In this document: one piece after another, positions 17,466-26,058 of the stretch
Layout: each line of letters starts with the position of its first letter
How positions within the stretch are numbered: position 1 is the stretch's first letter
Assembly: GCF_007558815.1 (NCBI RefSeq)
Contig: NZ_VLTJ01000007.1
Coordinates: 186,001 to 250,000, forward strand
Origin: Verticiella sediminum
GTDB lineage: Bacteria; Pseudomonadota; Gammaproteobacteria; Burkholderiales; Burkholderiaceae_B
DNA: 64,000 nucleotides
Direction: 5' to 3'
Notes under the pieces: generated by a model
Databases searched by the model: none
What the model saw: the letters and a program-made list of their open reading frames with translations, nothing else
What the model was told of the DNA's origin: nothing
Program-made: the position numbers and the translations under genes

Positions 17466-17879
17466 TCAGGCCAGCTTGCGCAGGACGATGGTCAAGCAGC
17501 CGTTGACGACAGCCGGGCGCCGCACTTCGAAGCGGCCGGCGGGCAGCGCCAGGCGACGCTCGAAGCGCCCCTGGGGCAGTTCCAGGCGATGGATGACGGC
17601 GACGTCCAGTTCGGGCGGACGCACGCGCTCGCCGGCAATGACGAGCACGCCGTTGTCTATCGTGACCTGGATGTGTTCGGGATCGACGCCCGGCAGCGCG
17701 GCCAGCACGAGCAGCGCGTCCTGCGTTTCGAGTACATCCACGGGGGGTTCCCAGGCCGGCGCGCGCGCCGTACGGCGTCCGGCCACCGGCTGGAACATCT
17801 GCCGGTGCATGCGTTCGGCGCGCGCCAGCATCTGGACTGCGTCCGACCACATCCACGCACGCGGATCGTTGTTCTTCAT
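17466..17879 (-). CDS. Small heat-shock protein, Hsp20/alpha-crystallin family
   Basis: 137 residues with the alpha-crystallin core from about 45 to the end: WEPPVDVLET, ALPGVDPEHIQVTIDNGVLVI and the closing strand PAVVNGCLTIVL. It is an ATP-independent holdase preventing aggregation in the cytoplasm. A consensus Shine-Dalgarno (AGGAGG) precedes the ATG, and the stop is 13 bases before lon. A 7-base-pair hairpin sits directly upstream of the ribosome site. I found no sigma-32 -35 (CTTGAA) in the 146 bases upstream. Confidence 0.9.
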   Translation of the reverse strand: MKNNDPRAWMWSDAVQMLARAERMHRQMFQPVAGRRTARAPAWEPPVDVLETQDALLVLAALPGVDPEHIQVTIDNGVLVIAGERVRPPELDVAVIHRLELPQGRFERRLALPAGRFEVRRPAVVNGCLTIVLRKLA

Positions 17880-17894
17880 GTAAGGCCTCCTGAT

Positions 17895-17910
17895 AGGGCC
17901 GTTCGGCCCT
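17895..17910 (-). other. Leader hairpin in front of the hsp20 ribosome site
   Basis: AGGGCCGTTCGGCCCT folds into a 7-bp stem on the mRNA, ending a few bases before the AGGAGG of hsp20. It does not occlude the Shine-Dalgarno directly, so a thermometer role is only a possibility. Confidence 0.3.
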
Positions 17911-17980
17911 GGCGGCCGGCGCCATGCCGGCTGCCCGTTCCTCGAAAAAAGACGACCATGGCTGAACCCGCGCGCGTTGC

Positions 17981-18015
17981 GGGCGGTGCCGGGTGTCGTC
18001 GCCCCGGCACCGCCC
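17981..18015 (-). terminator. Strong hairpin after the lytic transglycosylase gene
   Basis: Perfect 13-base arms at 17981-17993 and 18003-18015 with a 9-base loop, starting 11 bases past the transglycosylase stop (minus strand) and about 100 bases before the hsp20 start. No adjacent T-run; a TCTTTTTTC stretch lies about 35 bases further. Confidence 0.5.
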
Positions 18016-18025
18016 TGCCCCGGAC

Positions 18026-19261
18026 TCAGGCGCCTGCGCGGCGCAATGCCTGCAGGGCCTTCATGCCGGGCCGGCCGTCGACCGGCAGCCCCAGGCGCGC
18101 CTGCTCGGCCTCGATGGCCTCGCGGGTGCGCGCGCCGGGGATGCCGTCGGCGACGCCGACGTCGTGGCCTCGATCCAGCAGCCGCTGCTGCAGCTCGCGG
18201 ATCTCGGCGCGCGACAGGCCGGGGTCGTCGGTCGGCCAGGGCGTGGTCAACCCGCTCCCGCCGGACAGGCGGTTCACGAGCAGGCTGACCGCCAGGGCAT
18301 AACGCGGCGAGCGGTTGTAATGCAATATGGCGTCGAAATTCCGCGTTGCAAGAAACACCGGGCCATCGCGGCCGGCAGGCGCGAACAGATAGGCCTGGGC
18401 CTCCTTCGCCGAGCCCGCCAGGGCCGCGCCGTCGGCCGCGCGCACGCCGGCCTGCACCCATTGGGCGAGCGTGCGCCGGTCATCGCCCAGGGTGGCCTCG
18501 GCCGGCGAGGCGGGCAGCCGCGCGGCCAGGGCCTCGGGCAGGCGCACCTCCACCACGGGCGGCACCCCGCTCGTCCAGCGCACGCCGCGCTTGCGCAAGT
18601 GGTTGGCGCTCGAGGCCAGCGCATCCGGCAGCGAACCGTACAGATCGATGCGGCCATCGCCGTCGCCGTCGGCGGCCAGTTCATAGAACGAGGTGGGGAT
18701 GAACTGCGTCATTCCGAAGGCCCCGCTCCACGATCCGACGAACTGCTCGGGCTGGACCACGTCGTCGCGCAGCAGCTTGATCGCCGCATAGACATTCGCC
18801 GCCCACAGCCGGTTCGATTCCGTGCAGGCGCGCGTCACCCAGGCATCCAGCACCGGCGTCTTGCCGAGCTGTCGTCCATAATTGGTCTCGATGCCGAAGA
18901 TCGCGACCAGGGCGTGCTCCTCCACGCCGTAGGCCTGCTCGATGCGCGCCAGCTCGGCGGCCTGCTCGGCGAGCACCTTGCTGCCGTCGTCCACGCGTTC
19001 CTGGTCGACCGTCTTGGCGAGATACTCCCACCAGGTGTCGCGATGCTCGGGCTGGCTCTTGGCGGCACGCACCGTGCTCTCCAGGAGCGTGACGTTCTGC
19101 GTGTAGCGATCGAAGTCCGCCACGCTCACGCCCTGCGCGGGCGCCTGCGCGCGCAGGCGCTGCAGACAGCTCGACAAGGTATCGCCGGACTGCGCATGCG
19201 CGCCGGCGGACAGTACGCCCGCCAGCAAGGCGGGTCCCAGGACAACGAGACGGTGCAACAT
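18026..19261 (-). CDS. mltB: Lytic murein transglycosylase, MltB family, with peptidoglycan-binding domain
   Basis: 411 residues. Signal peptide (hydrophobic stretch ending AGAHAQ, no lipobox) then the SLT_2 catalytic domain. The catalytic glutamate is in AIFGIETNYGR, and SGAFGMTQFIPTSF and DGDGRIDLY are family hallmarks. A PG_binding_1 domain closes the protein (LSRAEIRELQQRLLDRGHDVG to the end). It cleaves glycan strands to 1,6-anhydro-muropeptides in the periplasm. The start at 19261 has GGGAGAATC before it; 26 upstream codons in frame are not supported. Confidence 0.92.
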   Translation of the reverse strand: MLHRLVVLGPALLAGVLSAGAHAQSGDTLSSCLQRLRAQAPAQGVSVADFDRYTQNVTLLESTVRAAKSQPEHRDTWWEYLAKTVDQERVDDGSKVLAEQAAELARIEQAYGVEEHALVAIFGIETNYGRQLGKTPVLDAWVTRACTESNRLWAANVYAAIKLLRDDVVQPEQFVGSWSGAFGMTQFIPTSFYELAADGDGDGRIDLYGSLPDALASSANHLRKRGVRWTSGVPPVVEVRLPEALAARLPASPAEATLGDDRRTLAQWVQAGVRAADGAALAGSAKEAQAYLFAPAGRDGPVFLATRNFDAILHYNRSPRYALAVSLLVNRLSGGSGLTTPWPTDDPGLSRAEIRELQQRLLDRGHDVGVADGIPGARTREAIEAEQARLGLPVDGRPGMKALQALRRAGA

Positions 19262-19474
19262 GATTCTCCCAATGATGAAGCCAGTGGTGCCCGCGGCGCC
19301 CACAGTGCATGGCGCCCGGCTGCCGACACCGCGCATCATGCGCCGAACGCAACGCGCTTGCCTAGGGCTTGTCCACGCGCTGGATTCCCCTGTGCGTCAA
19401 CCGGCCCCAGGCCCGGGCTCGCCGGGCGGCCCCTCGACGCCCAGCAAGGAGCGCGCCCTCGAGCGGAGCCACCG

Positions 19475-20233
19475 ATGAGCACCGCACGCAAGCCCGGCGC
19501 CATCCGCGTGGGCATCGGCGGCTGGCGCTACGCGCCCTGGCGCGAGACCTTCTATCCGCCCGGGCTGCCCGAGCGCGAGCAGCTCGCTTGGGCCAGCCGC
19601 CGCCTGAGCGCCATCGAGGTGAACGCCACCTTCTATCGCACCCAGACGCGCGACACCTACGCGAGCTGGCACGCCGCCACCCCGCCCGGCTTTCGCCTGG
19701 CGCTCAAGGCGCCGCGCTATGCCGTACAACGCCGGACGCTGGCCGAGGCCGGCCCGGCGATCGCGACGTTCGTCGAGAGCGGCATCGACGCGCTGCAGGC
19801 CAAGCTCGGCCCCATCCTCTGGCAGCTCACCGCCAACTACGCCTACGACGAGGCCGATCTCGCCGCCTTCTGCGCACTGCTGCCGCAGACGGTCGGCAAG
19901 CGGCGCCTGCACCACGTGCTGCAGGTCAGGCATGCGAGCTTCACGCCGGAACGCTGCCAGGCCCTGGCCGAGCGTCACGCCGTGGCGGTAGCCCATACCG
20001 ACGATCCGCAGATCCCGGGCCACCCCGGCGGCGGCGTGTTCTATGCGCGCATGCTGCGCGCGCGCAGCGAGATCGAGACCGGCTATCCGGACGACGAACT
20101 GGACGAGCTGGCGCGCGAGGCGGCACGCTGGGCACGCCAGGCGAGCGAGGTCTACGTCTTCGTCATCAATGGCGCGAAGGAACGCGCGCCTGCGGCCGCA
20201 CAGGCCCTGCTGGGCCGGCTCGACGCACCCTGA
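19475..20233 (+). CDS. DUF72 (YecE-like) family protein
   Basis: 252 residues. DUF72 is a TIM-barrel family of unknown activity. Here the features IRVGIGGWRYAPWRETFYP at the N terminus, AIEVNATFYRTQ, FRLALKAPRYAVQ and the C-terminal VYVFVINGAKERAPAAAQ match the family. No signal peptide. The ATG at 19475 follows GAGCGGAGCCACCG. It is divergent from the transglycosylase and 99 bases before the PQQ dehydrogenase gene. Confidence 0.88.
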   Translation: MSTARKPGAIRVGIGGWRYAPWRETFYPPGLPEREQLAWASRRLSAIEVNATFYRTQTRDTYASWHAATPPGFRLALKAPRYAVQRRTLAEAGPAIATFVESGIDALQAKLGPILWQLTANYAYDEADLAAFCALLPQTVGKRRLHHVLQVRHASFTPERCQALAERHAVAVAHTDDPQIPGHPGGGVFYARMLRARSEIETGYPDDELDELAREAARWARQASEVYVFVINGAKERAPAAAQALLGRLDAP

Positions 20234-20332
20234 CATCGTGTCGCCGCGGCCGTGGGCATCGAAAGTGCTACGAGCGGTTTCAGCCACGCCGGACCGACCA
20301 GCGCCGGCGAGCACCGAGACCGGAGGAAGAAC

Positions 20333-23140
20333 ATGCGGGCAGCGCGACACTCGACACTGTTGATCGTCACCGCCGTCGTCTTTGCCATCATGGCGTTGAT
20401 GCTGCTGATCGGCGGCGTCTGGCTGATCGCACTCGGCGGATCCTGGTTCTACCTGATAGCCGGCCTCGCCATGGGCGCCACCGCCATCCTGCTCTCGCGC
20501 GGCGACGCCCGCGCGCTGTGGGTCCATGCCGGGCTCACCGTGTGCACCCTGGTCTGGAGCCTGTGGGAGGCGGGGCTGGACTGGTGGCCCCTGGCCGCGC
20601 GCGGCGACGTGGTCTTTCTGCTCGGCCTGTTTCTGCTCACGCCGTGGGTCCGGCGGCGCCTGAACATGCCGCGCACCGACCTGGTGCCGGTCTCCCAGCC
20701 GGTGCAGCATTCCGTGCCCACGCCCTCCGCCCGGGTGCCCGCCGAACCCACCGACGAAATCGCCCCGAGGGTGGCCGACGGTACAGCCATCGACCCGGCG
20801 GCCGCACCGGCGGAGACGGTCGAACCCGCTCGGCGCCCCTGGCAGACCGGGGCGCCGCACTATGCCGCCTGCGTCGCCCTGGGCAGCACGCTCGTCCTGT
20901 TCGCGGCCGTGGCCATCGCGTCCTGGTTCGTCGATCCTCATGACATCGACGGCCGGCTGCCACCCCAGCGAGCCGCCAGCTCGGACCAGGATCCGGCCGC
21001 GCCGGCCGTGCCGCCCGGAGAGTGGCACGCCTATGGGCGCACCGGATACGGACAGCGCTATTCGCCGCTGACCCAGATCACCCCGCAGAACGTCAGCGAT
21101 CTGCGCGAGGCCTGGCGCTACCGGACGGGCGACGTGCGCGGGCGCCCGGGCGATCCCGAGGAGACCACCTTCGAAGTCACGCCGCTGAAGATCGGCAACC
21201 GCCTGATCTTCTGCACGCCGCACCAGTCGGTGATCGCACTGGACGCCACCAGCGGCGACGAGCTCTGGCGCTACGACCCGCTGATCCAGGGCGAGCTCGC
21301 GCTGCAGCACCTGACCTGCCGCGGCCTGTCCTATCACGATGGCCGCGGCTCTCCCATCGATCGCAGCCCGGCGGCCACGCCGCTGCTGGTGCCGGCAGCC
21401 GCGGGCTCGCCGGCGGACGCGCAAGGCGATGCCGCCGAGCGCAGCACGGGCGTGGCCGGCGGTCCCAACGTCGACGGCAGCCAGGCCGGCGACGACCCTC
21501 AGGACGCAGCGCCGACCAACGCGCCGCCCGGTACCGGGGCGTATGCGCAAGGCCAGTCCACGCCGTATACCCGCCCCGGCCAGCCGGTCGCGGCGGCGGA
21601 CGCCCAGAGCACCCGCAACGACTGCGGTGCCAAGCTCTTCATGCCCACCGCCGATGGCCGCATCATCGCCCTCTCGCCCGAGGATGGCGCAGTCTGCGCC
21701 GACTTCGGCAGCGGCACCGGCCAGATCAATCTGTGGGACCGCATGCCCAACGTCAACCCTGGCTCGTACTACTCGACCTCGCCGGTCGTGGTCTCGCGCA
21801 ACGTGCTGGTGGTCGCGGGTACGGTGCTCGACAACGTCTCCACCAGCGAAGCGTCGGGCGTGGTGCGCGGCTACGACGTGCACACCGGTGCCCTGCTGTG
21901 GAACTGGGATTCGGCAAATCCGGAGGCGACCGAGCCACTGGCGCCGGGCCAGACCTACACGCCGAATTCGCCCAACAGTTGGGCGCCCCTGAGCGTGGAC
22001 GAAAGCCTGGGCCTGGTCTACGTGCCCATGGGCAACCAGCCGCCCGACCAGTGGGGCGGCAACCGCAGCGCCGAAGCGGGCCGCTACTCCTCGTCCGTGG
22101 TGGCCCTGGAACTGGCCAGCGGACGCGTGCGCTGGCATTTCCAGACGGTGCGCCACGACCTCTGGGATTACGACGTGCCGGCCCAGCCTTCGCTGGTCGA
22201 TCTGGTCGTGGACGGACAGAACGTGCCGGCGCTGGTGCAGCCGACCAAGCAGGGCGACATCTACGTGCTCGATCGCCGCAGCGGCGAGCCGATTCTGCCA
22301 GTGGCCGACGTTGCCGCGCCGCAGGGCGCGGTCGAAGGCGACACCACCGCGCCCACCCAGCCCGCCTCCGCCCTGTCGTTCGCGGCGCCGCCGCTGACCG
22401 GGCGCGACATGTGGGGCGCCACGATGTTCGACCAGCTCGCCTGCCGCATCCAGCTCGCCCGCCTGCGCTACGAGGGCCGCTACACCCCGCCCTCGCTCGA
22501 GGGCACCCTGGTCTACCCCGGCAACTTCGGCACCTTCAACTGGGGCGGCGTGGCCATCGACCCGCAGCGCCAGATCGTGTTCGCGACGCCGACCCATCTC
22601 GCCTTCGTGTCGCAACTGGTGCCGCGCGAGGACGACACCACCTTGTATGTACAGGGTCAGGATACCGCGCAAGGCTCGCTGCCCTCGCTCAACGAGAACT
22701 TCGGCGCCCCGTACGCGGTGCGGCTGCAGCCCTTCCTGTCGCCGCTCAGCCTGCCGTGCCAGGCGCCGCCCTGGGGCTACGTGGCCGGCGCCGACCTCAC
22801 GAGCGGCGAGATCGCCTGGAAGCATCGCAACGGCACCGTGCGCGATCGCTCGCCCATCCCCCTGCCGTTTCGCATGGGCGTGCCCAGCCTGGGCGGTCCG
22901 ATGATCACCGCGGCGGGCGTCGGCTTTCTGTCGGGCACCATCGACTACTACGTACGCGCCTACGACGTCGACACCGGCGAGCGCCTGTGGCAGTCGCGCC
23001 TGCCCGCCGGCGCCCAGGCCACGCCCATGACCTACGTGGGCGAGGATGGGCGGCAGTACCTGCTGGTGGTCGCCGGCGGCCACGGCTCGCTGGAAACCAA
23101 GCCCGGCGACTACGTGATCGCCTACGCCCTGCCGCGCTGA
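20333..23140 (+). CDS. Membrane-bound PQQ-dependent dehydrogenase (glucose/quinate/shikimate family), with insertions
   Basis: 935 residues; family members are about 800. The N-terminal membrane segments (about 8-110 and 182-202) match the family anchor, followed by a periplasmic eight-bladed propeller: WHAYGRTGYGQRYSPL, the substrate/PQQ region FQTVRHDLWDYDVPAQPSL, and LGGPMITAAGVGF near the end. It would oxidise an aldose or alicyclic acid and reduce ubiquinone. The excess length comes from a Pro/Ala-rich linker at about 112-172 and a low-complexity Ala/Gly/Asp insert at about 352-422 inside the propeller. GGAGGAAGAAC precedes the ATG. Confidence 0.9.
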   Translation: MRAARHSTLLIVTAVVFAIMALMLLIGGVWLIALGGSWFYLIAGLAMGATAILLSRGDARALWVHAGLTVCTLVWSLWEAGLDWWPLAARGDVVFLLGLFLLTPWVRRRLNMPRTDLVPVSQPVQHSVPTPSARVPAEPTDEIAPRVADGTAIDPAAAPAETVEPARRPWQTGAPHYAACVALGSTLVLFAAVAIASWFVDPHDIDGRLPPQRAASSDQDPAAPAVPPGEWHAYGRTGYGQRYSPLTQITPQNVSDLREAWRYRTGDVRGRPGDPEETTFEVTPLKIGNRLIFCTPHQSVIALDATSGDELWRYDPLIQGELALQHLTCRGLSYHDGRGSPIDRSPAATPLLVPAAAGSPADAQGDAAERSTGVAGGPNVDGSQAGDDPQDAAPTNAPPGTGAYAQGQSTPYTRPGQPVAAADAQSTRNDCGAKLFMPTADGRIIALSPEDGAVCADFGSGTGQINLWDRMPNVNPGSYYSTSPVVVSRNVLVVAGTVLDNVSTSEASGVVRGYDVHTGALLWNWDSANPEATEPLAPGQTYTPNSPNSWAPLSVDESLGLVYVPMGNQPPDQWGGNRSAEAGRYSSSVVALELASGRVRWHFQTVRHDLWDYDVPAQPSLVDLVVDGQNVPALVQPTKQGDIYVLDRRSGEPILPVADVAAPQGAVEGDTTAPTQPASALSFAAPPLTGRDMWGATMFDQLACRIQLARLRYEGRYTPPSLEGTLVYPGNFGTFNWGGVAIDPQRQIVFATPTHLAFVSQLVPREDDTTLYVQGQDTAQGSLPSLNENFGAPYAVRLQPFLSPLSLPCQAPPWGYVAGADLTSGEIAWKHRNGTVRDRSPIPLPFRMGVPSLGGPMITAAGVGFLSGTIDYYVRAYDVDTGERLWQSRLPAGAQATPMTYVGEDGRQYLLVVAGGHGSLETKPGDYVIAYALPR

Positions 23141-23152
23141 CCGTGCGCGCCG

Positions 23153-23177
23153 TGCCGGTGCGCTCAGCGCACCGGCA
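23153..23177. terminator. Shared hairpin at the convergent gene ends
   Basis: Perfect 11-base arms (23153-23163 and 23167-23177) enclose a 3-base loop TCA that is the stop codon of the minus-strand lipoprotein gene. It lies 12 bases past the stop of the PQQ dehydrogenase gene. Likely a bidirectional terminator; no T-run. Confidence 0.5.
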
Positions 23178-23877
23178 GGAAGGCGAAGAAGAGCAGGTTC
23201 TGCGCGTAATTGATGCCCAGCCTGCGCGAATTCTCGCCGAGCAGGCTGGCGATCAGGTCCAGGCGGCCGATGAGCGCGCCGAACTCGCGCTCGAAGCTCA
23301 GGTTCGCGCCGTCGGCGGCGATCTCGTTGGCGAACAGCAGGGGCTCGCCCGCCGCATTGCGCCTGCTGGCGAGCAGCCAGGCCGCGGCTTCGACGTTGCG
23401 CGCGGCGTTGTAGACATGCTGGCCGTTGAGCACGTCGAAGGCGTAGAAACGCGTCTTGCCGTTATGCGCCGCCACGATGGTATCGGCCAGGCCGTAGATG
23501 AGCGCCTGGACACGGTCGCCCTGGTAGGCCGGGTCGAGCGCCACGGCGAGGACCTGGATGTCGCGCAGGCCCGCGATGTCGGCCGGCGCGCGCTGTTCGG
23601 CGATGGCGCGACGCACGATACCGACGGCCTCGAGATGGCTCTGCCGCCCGGACTTGCGCCATTCGCGCGGATTGCGCCGATACAGCTTCTCGAGCAGCGT
23701 GTCCAGGCTGGCGAGATTCTCGCGCATGGCCACGCTCACCGTCCGATTGAAATCCGTCTGTACGAGCTGGTCCGGCGTCATCGTCTCGGTGCCCGGCGTG
23801 CCCAGATGCGCCCCCGGGGGGCCGGACGCCACACAGCCTGCCAGCAGGAGCGCGAGCAGTGCGCCCGCCCTCCTCAC
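23164..23877 (-). CDS. Putative lipoprotein of unknown function
   Basis: 237 residues if initiated at the GTG at 23875-23877, which gives a textbook type II signal: VRRAGALLALLLAGC. GGAAGG precedes it. An open reading frame continues 22 codons further upstream but would bury the lipobox. The mature part is mostly helical with VLAVALDPAYQGDRVQALIYGLADTI and NGQHVYNAARNVEAAAWLL, followed by IAADGANLSFEREFGALIGRLD. I do not recognise the family. It probably sits in the envelope. It is convergent with the PQQ dehydrogenase; no functional link is shown. Confidence 0.7.
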   Translation of the reverse strand: MRRAGALLALLLAGCVASGPPGAHLGTPGTETMTPDQLVQTDFNRTVSVAMRENLASLDTLLEKLYRRNPREWRKSGRQSHLEAVGIVRRAIAEQRAPADIAGLRDIQVLAVALDPAYQGDRVQALIYGLADTIVAAHNGKTRFYAFDVLNGQHVYNAARNVEAAAWLLASRRNAAGEPLLFANEIAADGANLSFEREFGALIGRLDLIASLLGENSRRLGINYAQNLLFFAFLPVR

Positions 23878-23967
23878 CCGGGCACCTTCCGGGGCATGTC
23901 GCTTGCTGCCCTGAATGCACGCGGCGCCTGCCGCACCACCCACCCATACCGATCCAAGGAGAGAATC

Positions 23968-24150
23968 ATGCCAGCCAAATCCAAGGCCCAGCAGATGGCC
24001 GCCGGGGCAGCCCTCTCGGCCAAGCGCGGCGAGCGCAAACAGAGCGAACTCAAGGGCGCCTCGAAATCCATGTACAAGTCGATGGACAAAGCCGAATTAG
24101 AGCGCATGGCGTCCGGGCCCCGCAAGGGCAAACCTGAACACAAGCATTGA
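23968..24150 (+). CDS. DUF3008 family small basic protein
   Basis: 60 residues, strongly basic and rich in Lys, Ala and Ser. The N terminus MPAKSKAQQMAAGAALSAKRG and the central MYKSM followed by ELERMA match DUF3008, a family of unknown function often found near stress genes. CAAGGAGAGAATC precedes the ATG. Confidence 0.85.
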   Translation: MPAKSKAQQMAAGAALSAKRGERKQSELKGASKSMYKSMDKAELERMASGPRKGKPEHKH

Positions 24151-24235
24151 GCAGCACGCCTGCCTCGCGCCCGGGATGCGGCGGGGGTGGCGTTGACGGC
24201 CTCACTTGACGGCCTCGCGCACGCAGTGCCTCTGC

Positions 24236-24922
24236 TCAGCCACCCACAGCGCGCACGCACGGCAACCCGGCCTCCACCATGTCGAGCAGGCGCTCGGCCT
24301 GAGCCTCCACGGCGCCAGGTTCGGCCCCGCGCAGCGGGCCTTCGAGCGCCAGCCAGGCCATGCCGTGCACGGCCGACCAGGCCAGGTACTCGGCCCCCGG
24401 CCGCCGCGCCGGCTCGAGGATGCCGGCCGCGACCATTGCGTCCAGGGCCCGAGCCAGTAATTCGAACGGGTTGTAGCCCGAATCCCCCGCCGCCGCAGGG
24501 TCCCTGGGCCGCCCGGGCTGCGGGCCGAACACCCCCGCGAAGGCGGTCCTGAACAGCCCCGGTTCGCGCCGGGCGAAACGCAGATAGCCTTGCCCCACGG
24601 CCCGCAGCGCGCGCCGTGCGGCTTCCGGGCCCGGCTGGGCCAGCCACAGGCCGGTGCCCGCCGCTTCCATGTCGCGCGCGGCCTCGGCCAGCGCGGCGGC
24701 GCGCACCGCGTCCACCAAGGCGGCATGGTCGGCGAAATGCCGGTAGGCGGCATTGGGCGCGACCCCGACCTCGCGCGTGGCCGCGCGCAGTACTACGGCC
24801 TGCGGCCCGCCATGGCGTGCCAGTTCGAGCCCCGCCTGGATCAGGGCGCGGCGCAGATCGCCGTGGCGATAGGTGCGGCGTACAGCGCTGGGCTTGGCGG
24901 TAGCGGACACAGTGGCGGACAT
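24236..24922 (-). CDS. TetR/AcrR family transcriptional regulator
   Basis: 228 residues from the ATG at 24922; an in-frame ATG at 24976 would overlap the putative operator. The N-terminal helix-turn-helix spans about 14-60 (LRRALIQAGLELARHGG, EVGVAPNAAYRHFADHAALVDAV). The C-terminal domain contains AYLAWSAVHGMAWLALEGPL, a WHG-type pattern seen in TetR_C_13/25-like proteins. It is divergent from the PhnB-like gene at 25030. The ligand is unknown. No good Shine-Dalgarno is visible. Confidence 0.85.
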   Translation of the reverse strand: MSATVSATAKPSAVRRTYRHGDLRRALIQAGLELARHGGPQAVVLRAATREVGVAPNAAYRHFADHAALVDAVRAAALAEAARDMEAAGTGLWLAQPGPEAARRALRAVGQGYLRFARREPGLFRTAFAGVFGPQPGRPRDPAAAGDSGYNPFELLARALDAMVAAGILEPARRPGAEYLAWSAVHGMAWLALEGPLRGAEPGAVEAQAERLLDMVEAGLPCVRAVGG

Positions 24923-24959
24923 ACGGTTGCAGACAGTCGGCAGGGCCGGTGGTATCTTT

Positions 24960-24974
24960 GTGGACACCGTACAC
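24960..24974. promoter_or_regulatory. Candidate TetR operator in the divergent intergenic region
   Basis: GTGGACACCGTACAC is an imperfect inverted repeat (GTGGAC and GTACAC match in 5 of 6 positions as inverted halves) centred between the TetR gene and the divergent gene at 25030, next to an AT-rich ATTATG. Binding by the adjacent regulator is inferred from position only. Confidence 0.4.
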
Positions 24975-25029
24975 ATTATGCCCGGAACAAGCGTCCGCGC
25001 GTGCGGCCACCTCATCCAGGAGCGACATC

Positions 25030-25458
25030 ATGAAGATCGAAGCGTATGTGGGTTTCAATGGCGACTGCGAGCAAGCCATGGAGTTCTACCGTAGCGTGTT
25101 CGGTGGCGAACTCAACATCATGCGTTGGGCCGAGGCTCCCGCCGACATGTCGTGCCCCGAGCAGGACCCGGCCTGGGGCCAGAAAGTGCTGCACTCGATA
25201 CTCAAGCTGCCGGAGGCGGCCATCATGGCCAGCGACGTACCGCCGGCCATGGGCTACGTAGCGCCCAACTCGGCGATCTCGCTTGCGGTATCGCTGCCGA
25301 GCACGGAGGAAGGCCGGCGCGTGTTCACGGCCCTCTCGGCCGGCGGCGAGGTCGGCATGCCCATGACCAAGACCTTCTGGGCCGAAGCCTTCGGCATGGT
25401 GAAGGACAGATTCGGCGTGAGCTGGATGGTGAGCGCGGGCGTGGCGGAGTGCGACTGA
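25030..25458 (+). CDS. PhnB/VOC superfamily protein
   Basis: 142 residues. The start MKIEAYVGFNGDCEQAMEFYRSVFGGEL, together with FGMVKDRFGVSWMV near the end, matches the PhnB-like (3-demethylubiquinone methyltransferase-like) branch of the glyoxalase/VOC fold. Function unknown. CAGGAGCGACATC precedes the ATG. It is divergent from the TetR gene, so possibly its target. Confidence 0.85.
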   Translation: MKIEAYVGFNGDCEQAMEFYRSVFGGELNIMRWAEAPADMSCPEQDPAWGQKVLHSILKLPEAAIMASDVPPAMGYVAPNSAISLAVSLPSTEEGRRVFTALSAGGEVGMPMTKTFWAEAFGMVKDRFGVSWMVSAGVAECD

Positions 25459-25533
25459 AGGTCGCGCCCCGGACGTTCGCCGCCGCCGTTCATGGGGCAG
25501 CGCTGCACGCCGGCATACGGGAACGGCACGGCG

Positions 25534-26001
25534 TCACGGCGCCGGCGCGGCGCCGCCGCGCGTGCCCACCTGCAGCGGGATCGTCACCGGCCCGTCGTTG
25601 ACCAGCGACACCTGCATGTCGGCGCCGAAGCGTCCGCAAGCCACCGGGGACACCTGGGCACGCGCACGCTGCACCAGGAGGTCGTACAGGCGCCGGGCGC
25701 GCTCGGGCGGCGCGGCACGGCTGAAGCCGGGCCGCGTGCCGCGCCGGGTGTCGGCCGCCAGCGTGAACTGGCTGACGATAAGCAGGCCGCCGTCCACATC
25801 GCGCAGGCTGCGGTTCATGCGCCCTTCGTCGTCCGGGAAGATGCGCAGACGCACCACCTTGTCGAAGAGTTGATCGACTTGGGCATCACCGTCGTCCGGT
25901 TCCGCACAGACCAGCAGCAGAATCCCGCGCCCGATCGCGCCGACCTCCTCGCCCTCGACATGCACGCTGGCGCGCGCCACCCGCTGCAGCAATCCGAGCA
26001 T
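25534..26001 (-). CDS. dtd: D-aminoacyl-tRNA deacylase
   Basis: 155 residues, near the usual 145-150. It removes D-amino acids and glycine mischarged on tRNA in the cytoplasm. The family marks are MLGLLQRV at the start, LLIVSQFTLAADTRRGTRPGF (SQxTL motif) and the cross-subunit NDGPVT (Gly-cis-Pro is GP). The C terminus carries a short extra tail. Start at the ATG 25999-26001, since Dtd proteins begin M-x-x-x-QRV. It is 57 bases downstream of the VOC gene on the same strand. Confidence 0.95.
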   Translation of the reverse strand: MLGLLQRVARASVHVEGEEVGAIGRGILLLVCAEPDDGDAQVDQLFDKVVRLRIFPDDEGRMNRSLRDVDGGLLIVSQFTLAADTRRGTRPGFSRAAPPERARRLYDLLVQRARAQVSPVACGRFGADMQVSLVNDGPVTIPLQVGTRGGAAPAP

Positions 26002-26058
26002 GTTCTTCACCCAAATCGGCAAGGATAGCGCGGCGCCGCAACCAGGTCCCAAGATGGC

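Noticed and set aside
14987-17506. 839-codon plus-strand frame over lon
   Set aside because: Fully antisense to a clear Lon protease; no motifs of its own.
19397-23083. 1228-codon minus-strand frame
   Set aside because: Antisense to the DUF72 and PQQ dehydrogenase genes; composition typical of a GC-driven shadow.
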